Shown: positions 1 through 13,482 of the stretch, piece after piece
How positions within the stretch are numbered: position 1 is the stretch's first letter
How the letters are laid out: each line of letters begins with the position of its first letter
Assembly: GCA_013398295.1 (NCBI GenBank)
Contig: VZSF01006851.1
Coordinates: 310,001-374,000, forward strand
Origin: Chionis minor
Taxonomy: Eukaryota; Chordata; Aves; Charadriiformes; Chionididae
Reading direction: 5' to 3'
Length of the DNA stretch: 64,000 bases
Position numbers and translations under genes: made by a program
The notes under the pieces: model-generated
The model's database searches: none
Told to the model about the DNA's origin: nothing
What the model saw: the letters and a program-made list of their open reading frames with translations, nothing else

Positions 1-436
1 CTGCACATCCATTCTCAGATTTTAACTGGGACTGTGAGGCACCATTGTGCTGTAAGTTATTCCACAAAACATTTTTTTTTTTTTATTTAGAGACAAACAG
101 ACTTTCTGCAAACTGAATTTTGTGAACTAGAGCCTATGCAGAGCCCTCTGAAATGGAGGGAAAGATTCTCCATCTGTGCCTGTGCCACCCATTGAGTAAA
201 GAGCAAGTGAAAACACAGCAAACTTTATCATTCATACACTTTCTATCAATATTGCTGGCTCTGGCTTGGCATTGAATACTTGTGGCTTCATTTTACATGA
301 GGGATATATATGACTAATTGTAGGTGTCTCAAATGAAGGCATTTACATCTGCACAAGTCACCCTGGGCTGCTTTCACAGCAAACAAGAGTATTAGTCAAT
401 GCAATCAACACACACTGCGTGTAATACAGCTCAAGG
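1..436. other. Unique non-coding sequence
   Basis: AT-leaning sequence with a short poly-T/A run near 71-85. I see no repeat family, exon or RNA gene here. Confidence 0.5.
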
Positions 437-1322
437 GGATGACTGTGTTTGGTCACATGAACTTGACTGACTGTATTAACACAGCTCCTGATAAAAGGCT
501 AGAAAGTACACTTGATAAGCTTGAGAGAAGGGATACTATCCAGAGGGACCTGGGCAGGCTTGAGAAGTGGGACCATGCAAACCTCATGAAGTTCAAGAAG
601 GCCAAGTGCAAGGTGCAGCACCTGGGTCAGGGCAATCCTCAGTATCAGTATGTGCAGGGTCATGGATGAACTGAAAGCAGCCTTGCAGAGAAGGGCTTGA
701 GGATATTGTCAGATGAAAATTTAGGTATGAGCAGGCAATGTGCACTTGCAGCCCTGGAAGCTCACCACACGCTGGGCTACATGAAAGGAAGCATGGGCAG
801 CAGGTCAAGGGAGGTGATTCTGCCCCTCTTCTCCCCGCTCATGAGATCCCACCTCGAGTGCTGTGTCCAGCTTAGATCTCCAGTACAAGACATGAACCCG
901 TTGGAGTGGGTGCAGAGGAGGGCCATAAGAATGATGAGAGAACTGGAACACCTCTGCTACGAGGACAGGCTGAGAGAGTTGGGCTTGGTCAGCCTGGAGA
1001 AGAGAAGGGTCCAGGGAGACCTTATTGAGGCCTTCCAGTACTTAAAGGGTGCTTATAAGAAAAATGGGGACAAACTTTTTTAGCAGGCCCTGTTGCAATA
1101 GGGCAAGGGGTAATGGTTTTAAACTAAAAGAGGGTAGATTTAGACTAGATAGAAAGAAGACATTTTTTTCACTGAGGGTGTAAACACTGGCACAGGTCGC
1201 CCAGAGAGGAAGTATCTGCTCCATCCCTGGAAAGATTCAAGGTCCAGGTATACAGGGCTCTGAGCTACCTGATCTAGTGAAAGATGTCACTGCTGATGGT
1301 GGGGGTAATTCTGTGATTCTAT
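437..1322 (+). mobile_element. CR1 LINE fragment, decayed ORF2 C-terminus plus 3' end
   Basis: The conceptual translation on the plus strand follows the C-terminal part of CR1 ORF2, including the stretches [27 protein letters not shown] and [19 protein letters not shown]. The frame is broken by stops and shifts, for example the stop after about 666 and the frame change at about 700. The reverse-transcriptase catalytic core is missing, as expected of a 5'-truncated copy. It ends with GATTCTATGG near 1315, the usual CR1 3' tail. It is old and non-functional. Confidence 0.88.
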
Positions 1323-1644
1323 GGTAAATAGCTCAGATGTAGGAACTAGACCGTTATCACCTAACACTAGGAGAGATGGATCCCTTCCAAAACCTCTGTG
1401 CTAGGAAGTGTCAGGCAGTAAATCACATGCTATTCAAGACTGTTCAAGTCCAGGCTGCATGAATAACAGGTATTCAACATGCACAGCATCTGCTGCTCCA
1501 AGAGGCAGGTTTGGTTATAGGTGCAAGTCTTGAAAGTTTTGTTGGTCCAGTCTTAAGTGACAAAGTACACATGCTTTCATTGTATTCAGTAGATTTTTGG
1601 TTAGATATCAAATATACACAACCAATCAAAATAAACCAACCTTT

Positions 1645-1832
1645 GCTTGCCCAGAAAAGCTGTGGATGCCCCATCCCTTGAAGTCTTCAAGGCCAGGCTG
1701 GATGGGGCTTTGAGCAACCAGGTCTAGTGGAAGGTGTCCCTGCCCATGGCAGGGGGGTTGGAACAAGATAATTTTTAAAGTCCCTTCCAACTCGAACCAT
1801 TCCATGATTCTATGTTTCTATGAATCTTCTAC
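1645..1832 (+). mobile_element. CR1 LINE 3'-end fragment
   Basis: A short piece of a CR1 3' end: GATGCCCCATCCCTTGAAG, then the GGCCAGGCTGGATGGGGCTT block, then TCCCTTCCAACTCGAACCAT and a tail of degenerate ATTCTATG units. It is a separate insertion from the copy that ends about 320 bases upstream; the sequence between them resembles no repeat I know. Confidence 0.88.
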
Positions 1833-2149
1833 CTTTTTGGCATTATGTAACATTTGCTATTCCACCTGTATTGTCAACGCCTGCATTAGCCTTAAAAGTC
1901 TCTCCTGATCCCTGTACATGTAAAGACAACTACACTTTGAAAACAGCAGCACTAGAGATGATAGCCTTGGTTCTTAATGCCAAGAAATAGTAAAGGTTTG
2001 AGGAATTCTTGTAAATACATCTGTTCCACTTCTATGAACATAGTCAGTGTCCATCTTTACATCCGAATTGAAGGACAAAATTGAATTCAGTGGGAATGGA
2101 AGCAAGTAGGTAACTACTGAAGTAGCTTCTGGTTATAGGGGGCAGGACA

Positions 2150-2398
2150 AGAATAATGAGTTCAGCTTGTGGCAAGGAAGATTTACGTCAGACATTAGGA
2201 AATACTTTCTAATGATAAGAATAGCAAAGCACAGGAATTGCCTGAGGATGCTGTGACGCCTCTGTACTGGAGGTCTTTAAAAACAAATTAGACACACATC
2301 TATCAGGAATGGCCTGAGAATAGGAGATCCTGCCTTAGGTATCCATGCATACCAGGTAACCTCCTTTCAGCCCAATGCTGAACCATTCATGCTAATTC
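2150..2398 (+). mobile_element. Ancient CR1-type 3'-end remnant
   Basis: Strongly diverged from the other CR1 copies. It keeps recognisable blocks of the old amniote CR1 3' region: AGACATTAGGAAATACTTTC, GGAGGTCTTTAAAAACAAAT, ACACATCTATCAGGAATGG and GATCCTGCCTTAGG. The tail has decayed. The 3' boundary is uncertain and abuts a good splice-acceptor sequence at 2400-2416. Confidence 0.65.
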
Positions 2399-2416
2399 CC
2401 TATATCCTCTTTTTAG

Positions 2417-2566
2417 GATTGTGGAACTGAAAAGAAAAATGAACTGATTAGACTTCTTGGATATTATTCTTATCAAGAAGCTTACCAGAATGCAGAGGAG
2501 TTTCCAGGAAGATCTCATCTTGAAGCTCTCATCAAGTCCCTCCAGCCAGCAGAAATTTATAATTAG
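2417..2566 (+). CDS. Candidate 3'-terminal exon, unrecognised protein
   Basis: A pyrimidine-rich run (CCTATATCCTCTTTTTAG, ending at 2416) precedes 49 open codons and a TAG stop at 2564-2566. In phase 0 the peptide starts DCGTEKKNELIRLLG and ends SLQPAEIYN, a balanced composition with several Glu/Lys and Leu. I do not recognise it. A 50-codon open stretch is common by chance at this base composition, and part of the opposite strand is also open. I found no upstream partner exon within the window, so this is only a candidate. If real, it would be a last coding exon whose acceptor lies directly against an old CR1 tail. Confidence 0.25.
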   Translation, partial: DCGTEKKNELIRLLGYYSYQEAYQNAEEFPGRSHLEALIKSLQPAEIYN

Positions 2567-5500
2567 ATTCCCTCACTTCACTCAGATGAGACCCAAGACC
2601 ACAGACAGTGTTTCTGCAAGTAGGGTCTGAGGTGGTGGCCATTCAGTCACCTGATGTTTGAGTTCTTGGACATTACTGAGCAGCATGTAAAGGAAAAGAG
2701 TGGAAAAATCTCAGCATGTGGAGATCAGGCACAAGTAGCAGTAAGCGAGACAATATATCATTGATCAAGCAGAAAGGCCACTAGGTCCACTGAGGTGTGG
2801 GTAGATAAGCGTTTATTGAGCATTAACCATTTACAAATTGCTATTCTAAACTCAGTCACTGGTAGAAAATACCAAGCATGTGGCAGGCACATTTCGGACA
2901 TGACATAGGGAGTGCAGTAAGCTCTCATGAGCTGTAGCACACTAGTTTGGGAGCTACTAATATACCAAACCTGATACTGGCTGGGAAAATGAGATTCTCA
3001 AAAATGCAGTTTCACTGTTTTTCCCACAAGTGGGATGACCGTTATACAAGATAAAAGGCATCATAAACAGTACTGCACTTAAACATACTGAGGCAATTAT
3101 GGGAAAAGGCTGTTATAAAAAATATGCATACATAAAATCTGGTCACCAATAAATAATGTGCTTCAAGTGCTTTAGCTTTCCTCCCACCATCCCTCTGCCA
3201 GGCAGGAAGGACTTCTGAGACTGATACAGCTTAACAAGACACAGAGTTTATCTCTAGATTTTCTGTTTCCTTTTGTAAAAGAATAAAGAACAGGGCTTAC
3301 ATGTCTTCAAACTTTTAGTCTTGGATATTTCCTACACACATATGCTTCCTCTTCCATGGGTAGATAGTTTCTTGCACCAAATTTCTGGAGGGCCTTGCCA
3401 ATTTATAAAATTTTATATTTTTTAATAAATTTTTATAAAATTTATAGAATTTAAAAATAATAAAAAAAACCAAACTATATTTAGTTCCAGTAGCCAGGAA
3501 AAACAATACATACACTGAATTCTGATTACCAGTGTCTGTGGTGGGTATGTGCCATACAGAACTGACGGAACAGTCTTTGGTCTGGCATTTATTTGCACAG
3601 TAAAATATTCTTTTTGAATGAATTCAAATAGCAAATAAAGATCTAAATACCTACTTGTTCCCAAACTAAACAGGAAAAAGGGAGATGGTCTCAGTTCTCT
3701 ACATCATTCATCTTAATGTCTACAGCCAAGTTTTAATTTCCTTTGAAATCTGGAATAATCCCATGAATGCTGCACATACTGAAGAAATTGCCAACAACTC
3801 TTGACTACTTCTCACAGGTGTTTATAGGGAGATTATCAGAAGCACTCAGCACTGGCTAAATACTGTTCTGCTGGAGTAAATGGAAACAAAATTCCTCACA
3901 TCAAGGTCTGAAAAGTCTTAACTAATAAGTTCTGTGTAATAAGTAATAAAAGTTCTGTGAAGAGAATTAAGCTTAAGTGATAATTTTATTATCACAGTTT
4001 CACAATGAAATAGAGTCTCTTCTAGTGAGGTCCTGAGTCCAGGTTAGTGTCATAGGGAATAACAGAATAGGACCTTTTCCCTCATACCATATGTAGTGCT
4101 CACTGTAAGAATAATCTGTGTTTCGCCTTCGCACCGCACTTAGCATTTAGCACACACTACACAAACATGGCTGGAACAATTTCTGAATAAAAGGATGTTC
4201 AAAGGCAAATGGGCATAAGAAATAAGTGTGCAAAGCAGAACTTAGAAGAATTACCCATACTACGCCTCCATCTAGCTATTAACCCGTCTTCTTTGTCAAA
4301 CGCTAGATGTAGCCTTGCAGATAGTTCACCTGAAAAATGCACGTGGTTATCACCTGGCCAGATCAAAAGGAAACATATTCTTCTATTAATGTGCAAATGA
4401 GCGGTGTCTAATAGTGCTAATCAATGTTGCAGAGGAAAAAAGTGTGTCCTTAAAAAGATAATGGTAAGCAGCTGACGGACGGAAGGGTTTTGCAGTGACT
4501 AGTTAGCCACCCCCTGTGCTGCCCACAGATGCTTCTGGACACTTGTTTCATCAGGAGAAGCTCCACATTAAGCCATACTGCTTTTTGAAATAGAAAACTA
4601 TCCAATTAAGAATCTTATTTCTTCTGAGCAGTCAGCTATGTAGGCTTAACTGAACTGCTGATGATGACTAAATCTTTTTAGCCTTTGTAATATATTTTTA
4701 CAGTGTGCCCCTGTGTGAGACGGAAATACTTAAACTGATAATGACAACGGGGTGGGCAGGTATGCGTCAGGCAAAATGCTGTGACTAAATTCCCATTTAC
4801 AGCGAGGCAGCAAGCTCAGGCACTGGCAGGAAAAACATCTCATTGAATCAGCACTTCCCAAACCAGTGTGTGAAACTGAAACATGCAGCAGCATTGCCAA
4901 GTTTTGCAGCAGAGAACAAAGGATGCCTGGGAGTTGAATTGGATCCTAGTGTTTAATATAGGATGCTGCCCTACTTCTGATTCTTTGGGTAGCTTATGTC
5001 GTGTTGGCTTGGGTATCTCTCCACAGCACTGCTCTATATAGTGCAGACAGACAGACTCCTACTTTCATTATTCACCCATTCTCCCTCCATTTTGCTATTC
5101 CTGCATGCTTTTATCCATTTTTAGGATAAGTAAATAAACACTGCTTAGCTCCTATTAAGCAGCAATAATAGTTTAAGCCATGGGAGTGGGAACATTTCCC
5201 CGTTTCTCTTGCCACATTTTGCAAGGCGTGCTGCTGAAGGGGAGAGTGCTTGCAGGGAACTCGGTGATCTTGGCTTTACACACAGAAAATTCCTTACTCA
5301 CTGGGAAGGTTTTGAGAAAAGAAATCATCCTCTGACCCTGTTACTGAGAACCTTCAGGCTGGTGTAAAACTACACCTGCCAGACTTGGGGGGAGCCAAAT
5401 CTTTTGCAAATGGCAGCCACTTTAATGCCATTTGAGAACACGCTTTAGATGTTCCTCTAGGAGACTGCACATGTCCTGACTGGTGAAGCAATGCAGTTAT

Positions 5501-6527
5501 TACAATTGAACTAGACTTAACCTTTGATCCTTGGAGAAGAGCTCTTAAGTCATTTTTTATTAGTCATCTCTTCTGGGTCATGCCTCTGCATCTTCCTCTG
5601 TCACAATCCTTTTCTAACTCACGTCCAGGACAGATGCTGGCTGGCTTCTGGCTGTATATGCCAAGGGAGAAATATACTCTACCTACTTCTGCTAATACCC
5701 CAAGGGCTCCACTTATCTTTCCAAAGGAAGCCTGGGAAAGTCTAGTGAAAGCAGGCAGGGCTGTGTTTTGTACCTCTGGAGCCTCTGATGAGAATAAGAA
5801 ATGCAGCATGCAGTCCAAAGTTGACTTAAGGTATGCCACAAGTCAGCCAACTCCGAGGGCAACCTGAGTGAACACAGCACTGCCTTCCTTGTCTACTTAG
5901 AGACACCACTACTGTGGCAATCTCCTGGTACGGGAAAGTCTACGTGTTTGCACAGCCCCTTTCAGACTGGGGTCGTTCCAGACTGTGCTTGGAGATGTAG
6001 GCAATAAGCCAGTCAAACAAGGATTCCACAGCTACATCTATTGCCATGTTCTGACAGACATACAGAAGGGACTGCCCAGGCCCTTGAGCCTGTCATCTGA
6101 AGAGCTCAGTCTCCTGTGCCCCTTTTTGTGCTACTGCTAGCATTTCTTTACAAATCACAGCCTCAGGTACTGTTATTTTCTTTTTCATTACAATAAAAGC
6201 TCCACTGGCTTCCCCAAATTGTTTCCCTTCAAAAATACTCGACGTAGTACAAGGGTGAGCAGCCTTCGTGACTAGACACCAAGGTCTCTGAATAGCAAAA
6301 GGCTAAGACACAGATGGAAAAGCTTGGAGATCTGCGGACAACGGGAGCTCTGGGAATATCCCACGGGAGATCACGTCTCCTGAGTGGATGGGACTACACT
6401 GAAGTGCTGCAAAGACCTGCAAGCCTCAGCAGAATTTATCACTTTGCTTCTTATGCACCTTGGGATTCAGCACAACCCCCTGCCATCCTCCTGATGGTAG
6501 TACCAGCGCAGGACCCTCAACGTGCTT
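2567..6527. other. Unique non-coding sequence
   Basis: No repeat family, exon or RNA gene recognised. There is an AT-rich patch at about 3395-3475. The block from about 4080 to 4800 is free of visible repeats and looks like ordinary intergenic or intronic sequence; it could hold conserved non-coding elements, but I cannot show this from one sequence. Confidence 0.45.
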
Positions 6528-6888
6528 CACAGAATCATAGAATCATTGAGGCTGGAAAAGGCCTTTAAGCTCATTGGGTCCCACCATAAAACTAATACTA
6601 CCAAGTCCACCGTTAAACCATGTCCCTAAGCATCACATCTACATGTCTTTTAAATACCTCCAGGGATGGGGACTGAACCACTTCCCTGGGCAGCTTCTTC
6701 CAATGGCTGACAACACTTTAGGTGAGGAAATTTTGCCTAACATACAACCTAAACCTCCCCTGGCACAACTTTCCTCTTGTCCTGTCGCCTGTTACTTGGG
6801 AGAAGAGACCGACTCCCATGTCACTACAACCGCCTTTCAGGTAATCGTAGAGAGCGATAAGGTCTCCCCTCAGCCTCATGAGACCAGG
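6528..6888 (-). mobile_element. CR1 LINE 3'-end fragment, minus strand
   Basis: It begins with CACAGAATCATAGAATCATTGAG, the reverse complement of a CR1 octamer tail. It continues through the CCAGGGATGGGGACT and CTTGTCCTGTCGCCTGTTAC blocks and ends around GATAAGGTCTCCCCTCAGCC. Only the last part of ORF2 and the 3' region remain. The 480-base plus-strand open frame overlapping it at 6574-7053 is antisense and not a gene. Confidence 0.88.
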
Positions 6889-9800
6889 CAGGCCATCACT
6901 GCTGTGGCATGCCATAGGCAGATGTTGTCTCCTGTCTGTTCACTTTTGGGTTTTAAACTCCCCTCAAGGTCTTGCCTGACTGTTCCTAGTGGTTTCTTAG
7001 TGAGACCATCCAGTTGCTGCCCTTCCTGCCTTGGAAATCTCCTCTGGGGATGATTAAGAACATTTAGCTTGCTGCTATTTTCACATGAAAAGCACAAAGC
7101 CGGGTCAATCCCTACTAGCAACTCTGCTCATTTTCAGAACTCAGAGATCTTGGCATCTCAAGAGCATATTTTTTGAAGGCAGCGTTATCTTGACTTCCAC
7201 GGCACACAGTGGGAGAAAAATTTGGAAAATACACTAGGCATATAGATGGTCGTAAACACAACTGTAGTATTGCAGACTGAGATAGAGCTAATACATAAAA
7301 CATACAGGATTAAAATGTGCAGCACCTTGACCCGGCTGTTAATGGAACTAGGATTTTCAACACTTGTGACACGGGTTGTTAGTCCAGAAACAAAGAAATA
7401 ATTCATCACTAACTGCATACCTCTGGCCTTTTATTTTAAATAAAAGGGATGAAAAGCACCATCAGATAAACATTATTGTCCTGCCTTGATTTTAGCACAG
7501 CAACTTCCAACCCGGGCCTGCTTGAGGCTTTTCAGAGACAGAACAGAGTTGTGCTGCCCCCGTGGAGAGGAGTGAGAGGTGGATGCTCTGGTTGCAGGTG
7601 GTGGATGTGACGGGGAAGAGGCGGAGGGGGGATACAGGGCTGTGCTGGGGGGATGCAGCTGGGGTGGTTAGATGCACAGAGGAAGCAGTGCTGTTTTTCC
7701 TTTCCCTTCCCCAGGTATCCCAACCCCTCCCACGACCCCAACCTGCCTGTCCCATATCCTGACGTACACAAACTGAGCACCAGCACCACGAACATTTTTG
7801 CACCCAGCAGCTGGATACCTGCTCTGCCGAGCTCCTGACTCTGACCCTGATTCTCACCTACAGGCTGTAATGGGAAAAGCAACTTCACTAGCTGAGCTGA
7901 AGCGTGGTGTCTGAGAAGCTGAGGTTTGACGTAGCATCTGCTGAAATGATAATGAGTATTCACACTGGTCTTGGCAGATCAGTGAATCAATCCCCACATG
8001 GCAACACACTTGTTTTGAGTCCATCCCTGCAAGGGTAAATCACAGTGTCAGCTGCTTTGGGTGTTTTTTGCTTATTGTTATTATTTTGGTTATTGGCCAT
8101 GAGAAATAAACTCTTCCACATCACAAACACATGCATCAGACTCCCAAACCCACTTACACAATTTGTTTATTTTTCTCAAAAGCAACACAAGGCAAAGAGC
8201 TGCCCTATTTTAATGTGCTAGGTCATGGTCAAGACAGCCAACTAATATTTTCCTGTAAGGGCTAGTATTTACTATATGAACCAACTATCAAATTCATCTG
8301 ACAAGTTAATCCATTAACCTAACCTTCATCTAATAAATACCAAAGAAAACAGATTCCCATTGATCTCAGCTGTCACAGGGATTTTGGACTCTTTAAACTC
8401 AGTACTGCCTGTAGCTAATGGGTCCATCAGAGTTAAACCCATCACATATGCTGTCTGCTTTCTCATGTCTTATAAATAATTCCCTGAGCTGTTCTTATCT
8501 GCTCCAGCCACTTCTTCACTTACTTATTTGTTTATACTTATCCTGTGCTCTCACACTGAGTTCATGCCTGAAAAAACTTCAGCAAACTGTTTTCTCCTTC
8601 CACAGGGTTTACACCACCTAATCTGATGGTACATTCTTAAAGAAGCTGTACCATAAAATAGGTCTACCTGTCTCCTGTGGTCACCATTTCTGTGTTTTCT
8701 AAGTGTCACAAGAGCCAGACCCAGACCCTTATCGATGTTCATGGAAACCATCTTACACATTTCACTGGGAATTATGCTTGTGGCAGGCAGCTTATCTCCC
8801 CACTGAAAGGCAGTATGGGCACACCAGAACCAGACAGAAAGTCAAGCATCTGCTGGAAGTCAGAAAGCACACAATTTACATCAGAATTACACAGTTTGAT
8901 TTTAGTTTGAAAGCAAAACTTGCATTAGACCTTCCTTACCAAACCCAGATACAGTGTTCAACACAATGACAGACCCCTCTTAGCCTTTGGCATGCCAGGT
9001 TTGAGCAAACAGAAGAACTTCTCAGGCAGGAGGACTTCAAGACTTGCTGCAATGTGGGAATCAAATTTCAAATTGGGAGGCAGAGCAGTGGGGGGATTAA
9101 CCTCCATGAACACAGGTTGGTTTTGTAATCCCACCTCTATCTGCCAAATCTGCTTGATTTTACCAAAAGGATTTCCTCTCTCAGGAGTTCTTTCCCCTTC
9201 TCCCACCCACTTTCTCCATGATCACTCCCTCTGTTGCTCTGTAAATTTTGGGTCATATGTGGCACCCATAAGTTTTTACATACTTTCCAGCCACAGGCTA
9301 AAAACACACAGTGACCACGCTCACAAAGAAGAGAGCAGCTCCCTTCTGCTTCCTGTGACCCTCAAGAAATCCACACTCAAGTTGGATTTCATGTTATTGT
9401 TCTCTTGAACTTATGTTACTTGTGTTCCCCACAACAGGGAGTCTGAACATGGTCCTTGCTTCATGCAGCTTGTGGAGTGTCTCAAGCCTAAGCTTCTTTT
9501 GCTCTGGCCATAAAAATCAACCTTTTGATATTCTATGTGTAAAAAATACCCATCAAGCTGTAGCTTCTTGTCCTTTTGGGAAGACTTATCTGACACCTTT
9601 CCTTTAAGTTAAATTTTTCACCTAGCTCTTAATTTGTACGAGAAGACTTAAGGGTTCACTATTATCACATTGACTTAAAGCTCAGTTGTTAGACAAGCTT
9701 AGAAAGTCAATGCTGACACCACAACATTTGTAAAGGTGATTAAAATCTTGGAAGCATCAACAACAGCTTGTTAATAAAGGTAATCAGTTCTTCTTTTTTT

Positions 9801-10711
9801 TTCTTTCCTTATTAGGAAAATGGGACTTCTGTTCCAAATGTCCTTCTCCATAAACATAATCTGTCCCATTAGATCTGCGCTATTATAGAATGAAGTCCTT
9901 TTCCTTTTGTTTTCCTTTTGTTTTTACTCTTTTAAAAGGAAAAACATCACTGAAAGGAAAAGGGAAGCTACAGCACAACATAAATGTCAGGGGTATAAAG
10001 GAAGCCATCCTCAGCCACCCCTAGTGACTAATAAATGTCAGTAAAATTCATTCTACATCTGGAATGTGGTCTGTAGAAAATCCGACAAGTATAAATCACC
10101 ACCCTTGATCAGAATATAAATCCTGCCATGATGCAAATAATGCATAGCTCGTATGTTTGTGTATTTTACTGCAGTATCAGGAGGAGGAAGGAAGGGCCAG
10201 GTGACAGGATACAGGGAAGTTAGAAAATAACTTTGTCCCTTTCAAGAAACAATGCACTGTTTCCACCGGAAGCAGAATCTTTTTTAGAAAGGAAATTTAC
10301 TCTCTCCTGCTTCACCGCTGCTAACTCCTCCTACCCCAACTTAGAAGCCTCCAGCAAAAAAGAAATTAAGACATCTTGAACTCTGCAATCAGAAGGTCAT
10401 GAAATACCAGCGTGGCTATGCTGGCTGCATTCACTTTTCCTTTGTACAGCAGTTATTTCAGATCAGATGCAAGTGCATGTCCTGCTTCACCTCCTTGGAA
10501 TATTTGCTCCTTCCCCCCTTGCTGCAGTTCACCAGCGGGTCACGCCAGCAGCTTCTCACTGATTTTCAAGAGACCGGGTCTCGCAAAGGTGACCGTCAAC
10601 CAATACAGTCAAGCTAACACTGTCTTTCTCTTATATTTTCCCAGGACATGGTAAGCTGTGGCACACAGACTTGATCCAAAGCCCTCAGAAGCCAACAAAA
10701 AAACGTAAAGG

Positions 10712-10734
10712 AAAACCCCCTCCAAGGGGGTTTT
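10712..10734. other. Perfect short inverted repeat (hairpin)
   Basis: AAAACCCCC, a 5-base spacer TCCAA, then GGGGGTTTT: a perfect 9-bp stem followed by one more T. It resembles a bacterial intrinsic terminator, but that role has no meaning in a vertebrate intergenic region. It is probably fortuitous. Confidence 0.6.
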
Positions 10735-11286
10735 TCACAGTATGGATGCGGCAAGGGAGACCTTTTCTACTCTGACTCTGGAAGCGGAGTGGTGCTATGG
10801 TCACATCAGCACAGCTTTGGTAATTGACTTGGACTCAGCCTCTCTCCCACGGATTTGATGTTTGGTGTTTTCCTCACAGCTCCCAATTCACCCTGCAATA
10901 TTCCACATTGCCACAGGGGGAAAAGAAAAGTTTATTAAACTCATGATTAAATATTAAACTGTCGATCAGAGCCTTTAGCATGTGTGAGGGAGGGTCTCAC
11001 CATTCACACTGCTCATCCTAGACATGCAGGGCTTACTCCCTGTGTAACGCTCATGCTCTCAGACAGAGGGGCTTCCACTCAGCTTGATAGTATAAATCAG
11101 AAAGGCTCCACTGAAAATCTCATATTGTTCCTGTGTGCGTTATCTAGGGAGTAAAAAGAGATTCGAAGAAGCATGTGTCAGACATTCTTTACACATAGTG
11201 AGACAAATTCAGGACCCAGGATGTTGGCTCTAAATGTAGAGTAATTCCATTTTAGATTTATGCCATCAAAGCTGAAGAGAGCCTTA

Positions 11287-11338
11287 AATGAGTAAAATAA
11301 AAATAATAAATAAAAATACTTATTTTATTATTATTAAA
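11287..11338. repeat. AT-rich low-complexity patch
   Basis: Runs of AATAAA/AATAAT followed by TTATTTTATTATTATT, so the two halves are roughly self-complementary. This is low-complexity DNA with no gene-related signal nearby. Confidence 0.75.
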
Positions 11339-11648
11339 AGCAGTTACATGGCATCATCATGAACTGCAAGGTAAAATGACCTCCGTGCACAAGGGCACTA
11401 GACTGAATCTTGGATCACTGCTAATTTGCAGTGATTGTTTCAGGATCTGATTCAGTGATTTTTTGCGGGATAAAAACAGAGCATCTGTGGAGAAAAGGTA
11501 AGCCTGCTGAGATGTTGTATGAAGATTAGAGGATTTCCCTACCCCCTAAAGATAATTCCTATTATGCAGCAGAGAAACCTCTTAGTCAATCCTTAAAAGG
11601 CTACCCTCTTCCATCCTACTGAAGGGTACATTAATTATCAAAATAACT

Positions 11649-11670
11649 TCTTTTTTCTTTTCTTTTCTTT
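11649..11670. repeat. TTTTC simple repeat
   Basis: Short pyrimidine microsatellite made of about four TTTTC-like units. Confidence 0.75.
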
Positions 11671-13452
11671 AGTGATTCTTTAAACACAGATATCTTGACT
11701 GAAAAAAACAATGCAGGCAGGAAATGCTTAATTTTTTTCTGTGTGAGTGTGTCTTTTAGTCTTAAGTGTGGGATATGAAACCATCCCTGAAACAAAGGCT
11801 AAGGAAAATTTAGCCACAGCTTAAGTACTGTGATTCAGTCCACAGACTCCAGGTAGTCTAAAGTAACCCCCTCCCCCTGCCAAAGTGTGGACAGTGTGGA
11901 CATTGCATCCTTGGTGCAACCTGTCACACTGTCCAGATCTGCTCCTACAACACAGCACTAATGGGTCATTCAGACATACCACTCTGCATTTTGACTGTAT
12001 GCTCTTATGTGAAGAGGTTCCCATGTTTTACTGAGAACATAAGAAGTGTCTTGGTGTCACAGCAATACTGACATATCTTGATCATCTCTTCCTTAAATTC
12101 CAGCCCCTTCTCCTCTTGCAACAATTAAACCGATTTTTGGATGTTGGGGTTTTTTCAACTAGACATTCTTTTGTCCTGCTTTCTCTGGAAGACTTTTTTT
12201 TGAAAAACAAGTTATGACATTGCAGGTACCAAGACCTCCCTTATGTGCTGTAAAGCAACAAAAAAGATCTCTTCACTACTTCACATTGAAGCAGCACAGT
12301 CCAGGTCAGTCTCAGGTGTGTTCCTGCTGATGCCAGGCGTCAACAGTTTCTAATGACTCATTTGCTAATTAAAGGCTTCCCTTTCCTAAAACACAGATCA
12401 CTGCATCTTAACTATTCATTGCACAAAGTTGAATGTTTTGGCAGCTACCAACCAAACCTTTCACACCTAGAGACTGGAGATTTTCTCTGTCAAAGGTTGT
12501 TTTTAAACCCCTGAGGTTTAATTTCTTTTTCTTTTTAAACTATCTGCTTTCTAAATACAGAAATGCAATGAAACTGTGAGTCAGGTGTCACTGCATTCAG
12601 GTGTCACTTTTCTAGAAGGATTTTGTTTTATAACACATGGCCTTCCAATAAGCCTTGGAGTAAATCTTTCAGCTAGTGTTATTAATGCAAGACTTGATGG
12701 AGTTTCAAGACAGGACCAGGCCCCATTGCCCTTAAATTGCTATGGGCATAAATAGAAAGAGCCCTCTCCCACTCTAAATGCAACAATAGATGGATACGGA
12801 TGGGTGAGTGGAGGGAAACAATAGGAGATTGATATCAGGAAACAACAGCAGTGGAGGGGTTAGCCATCTAGTCTCAGCTAGTTGTCCAAGTACAACTGTT
12901 TGCTTGGCTGTGCTGTGAACTGGAATGGGAAAGTAATCCAGTTTTTCCAAGCCTGGTCCTCTGCAAGCTGCAGCAGTTCCTAGAACCACTTTGCAACATG
13001 ACTACACAAGCTGTTGCATTATCATAGCTGATTAGACATCATGCTAAAATGTAGGAAAATAAGAATACTTCAAGCTGGTCCTGTTGATGAAAACCAGTGT
13101 TGCAGAGTGTCTGCCTCTGATAAGGGTTTTCCTGGATCACCACCTGACATGGGTAATGGTGCAGCACTACCATGTCCATCCAAGGCTATTTTCCATGGGG
13201 ATGTTCAGCTGTTGAGCCAGCATTTGTTCTGTCTTTGAGATAGCTTATGCATCATTAATGACACATGCACCTGAACCTGTGAACTCCTGCCAGAGATGAG
13301 TAAGTGGGGTTATGATGAGATTTATATTCATACAGATAACAAGAATATCCAGAGCTATAAATATTGGTAACAGATACATCTTGGTTGTTCAACTACATTC
13401 TTCAAAGTTTAAGCCAAAATATAAATATTACAGATATAGAACAAACATACTG

Positions 13453-13482
13453 AAGGAGGAGAGGAGAGGAGAGAAAAGGAGA
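13453..13482. repeat. GAGGA-type purine repeat
   Basis: Short purine-only tandem run made of GGAGA and GAGGA units. Confidence 0.75.

Noticed and set aside
6574..7053. 159-codon plus-strand open frame
   Set aside because: Its first two thirds lie antisense to a minus-strand CR1 fragment.
7492..7963. Overlapping minus-strand frames of 121 and 143 codons
   Set aside because: Low-complexity, Ser/Pro/Trp-rich translations in different frames, with no motif or splice support.
10712..10740. Rho-independent terminator
   Set aside because: Shape fits, but the host is a vertebrate and there is no gene upstream.
11444..11497. 54-bp plus-strand exon (GTTTCAG before, AAAAG before GTAAGC after)
   Set aside because: Open in one frame but only 17 codons; such segments occur often by chance and no partner exon was found.
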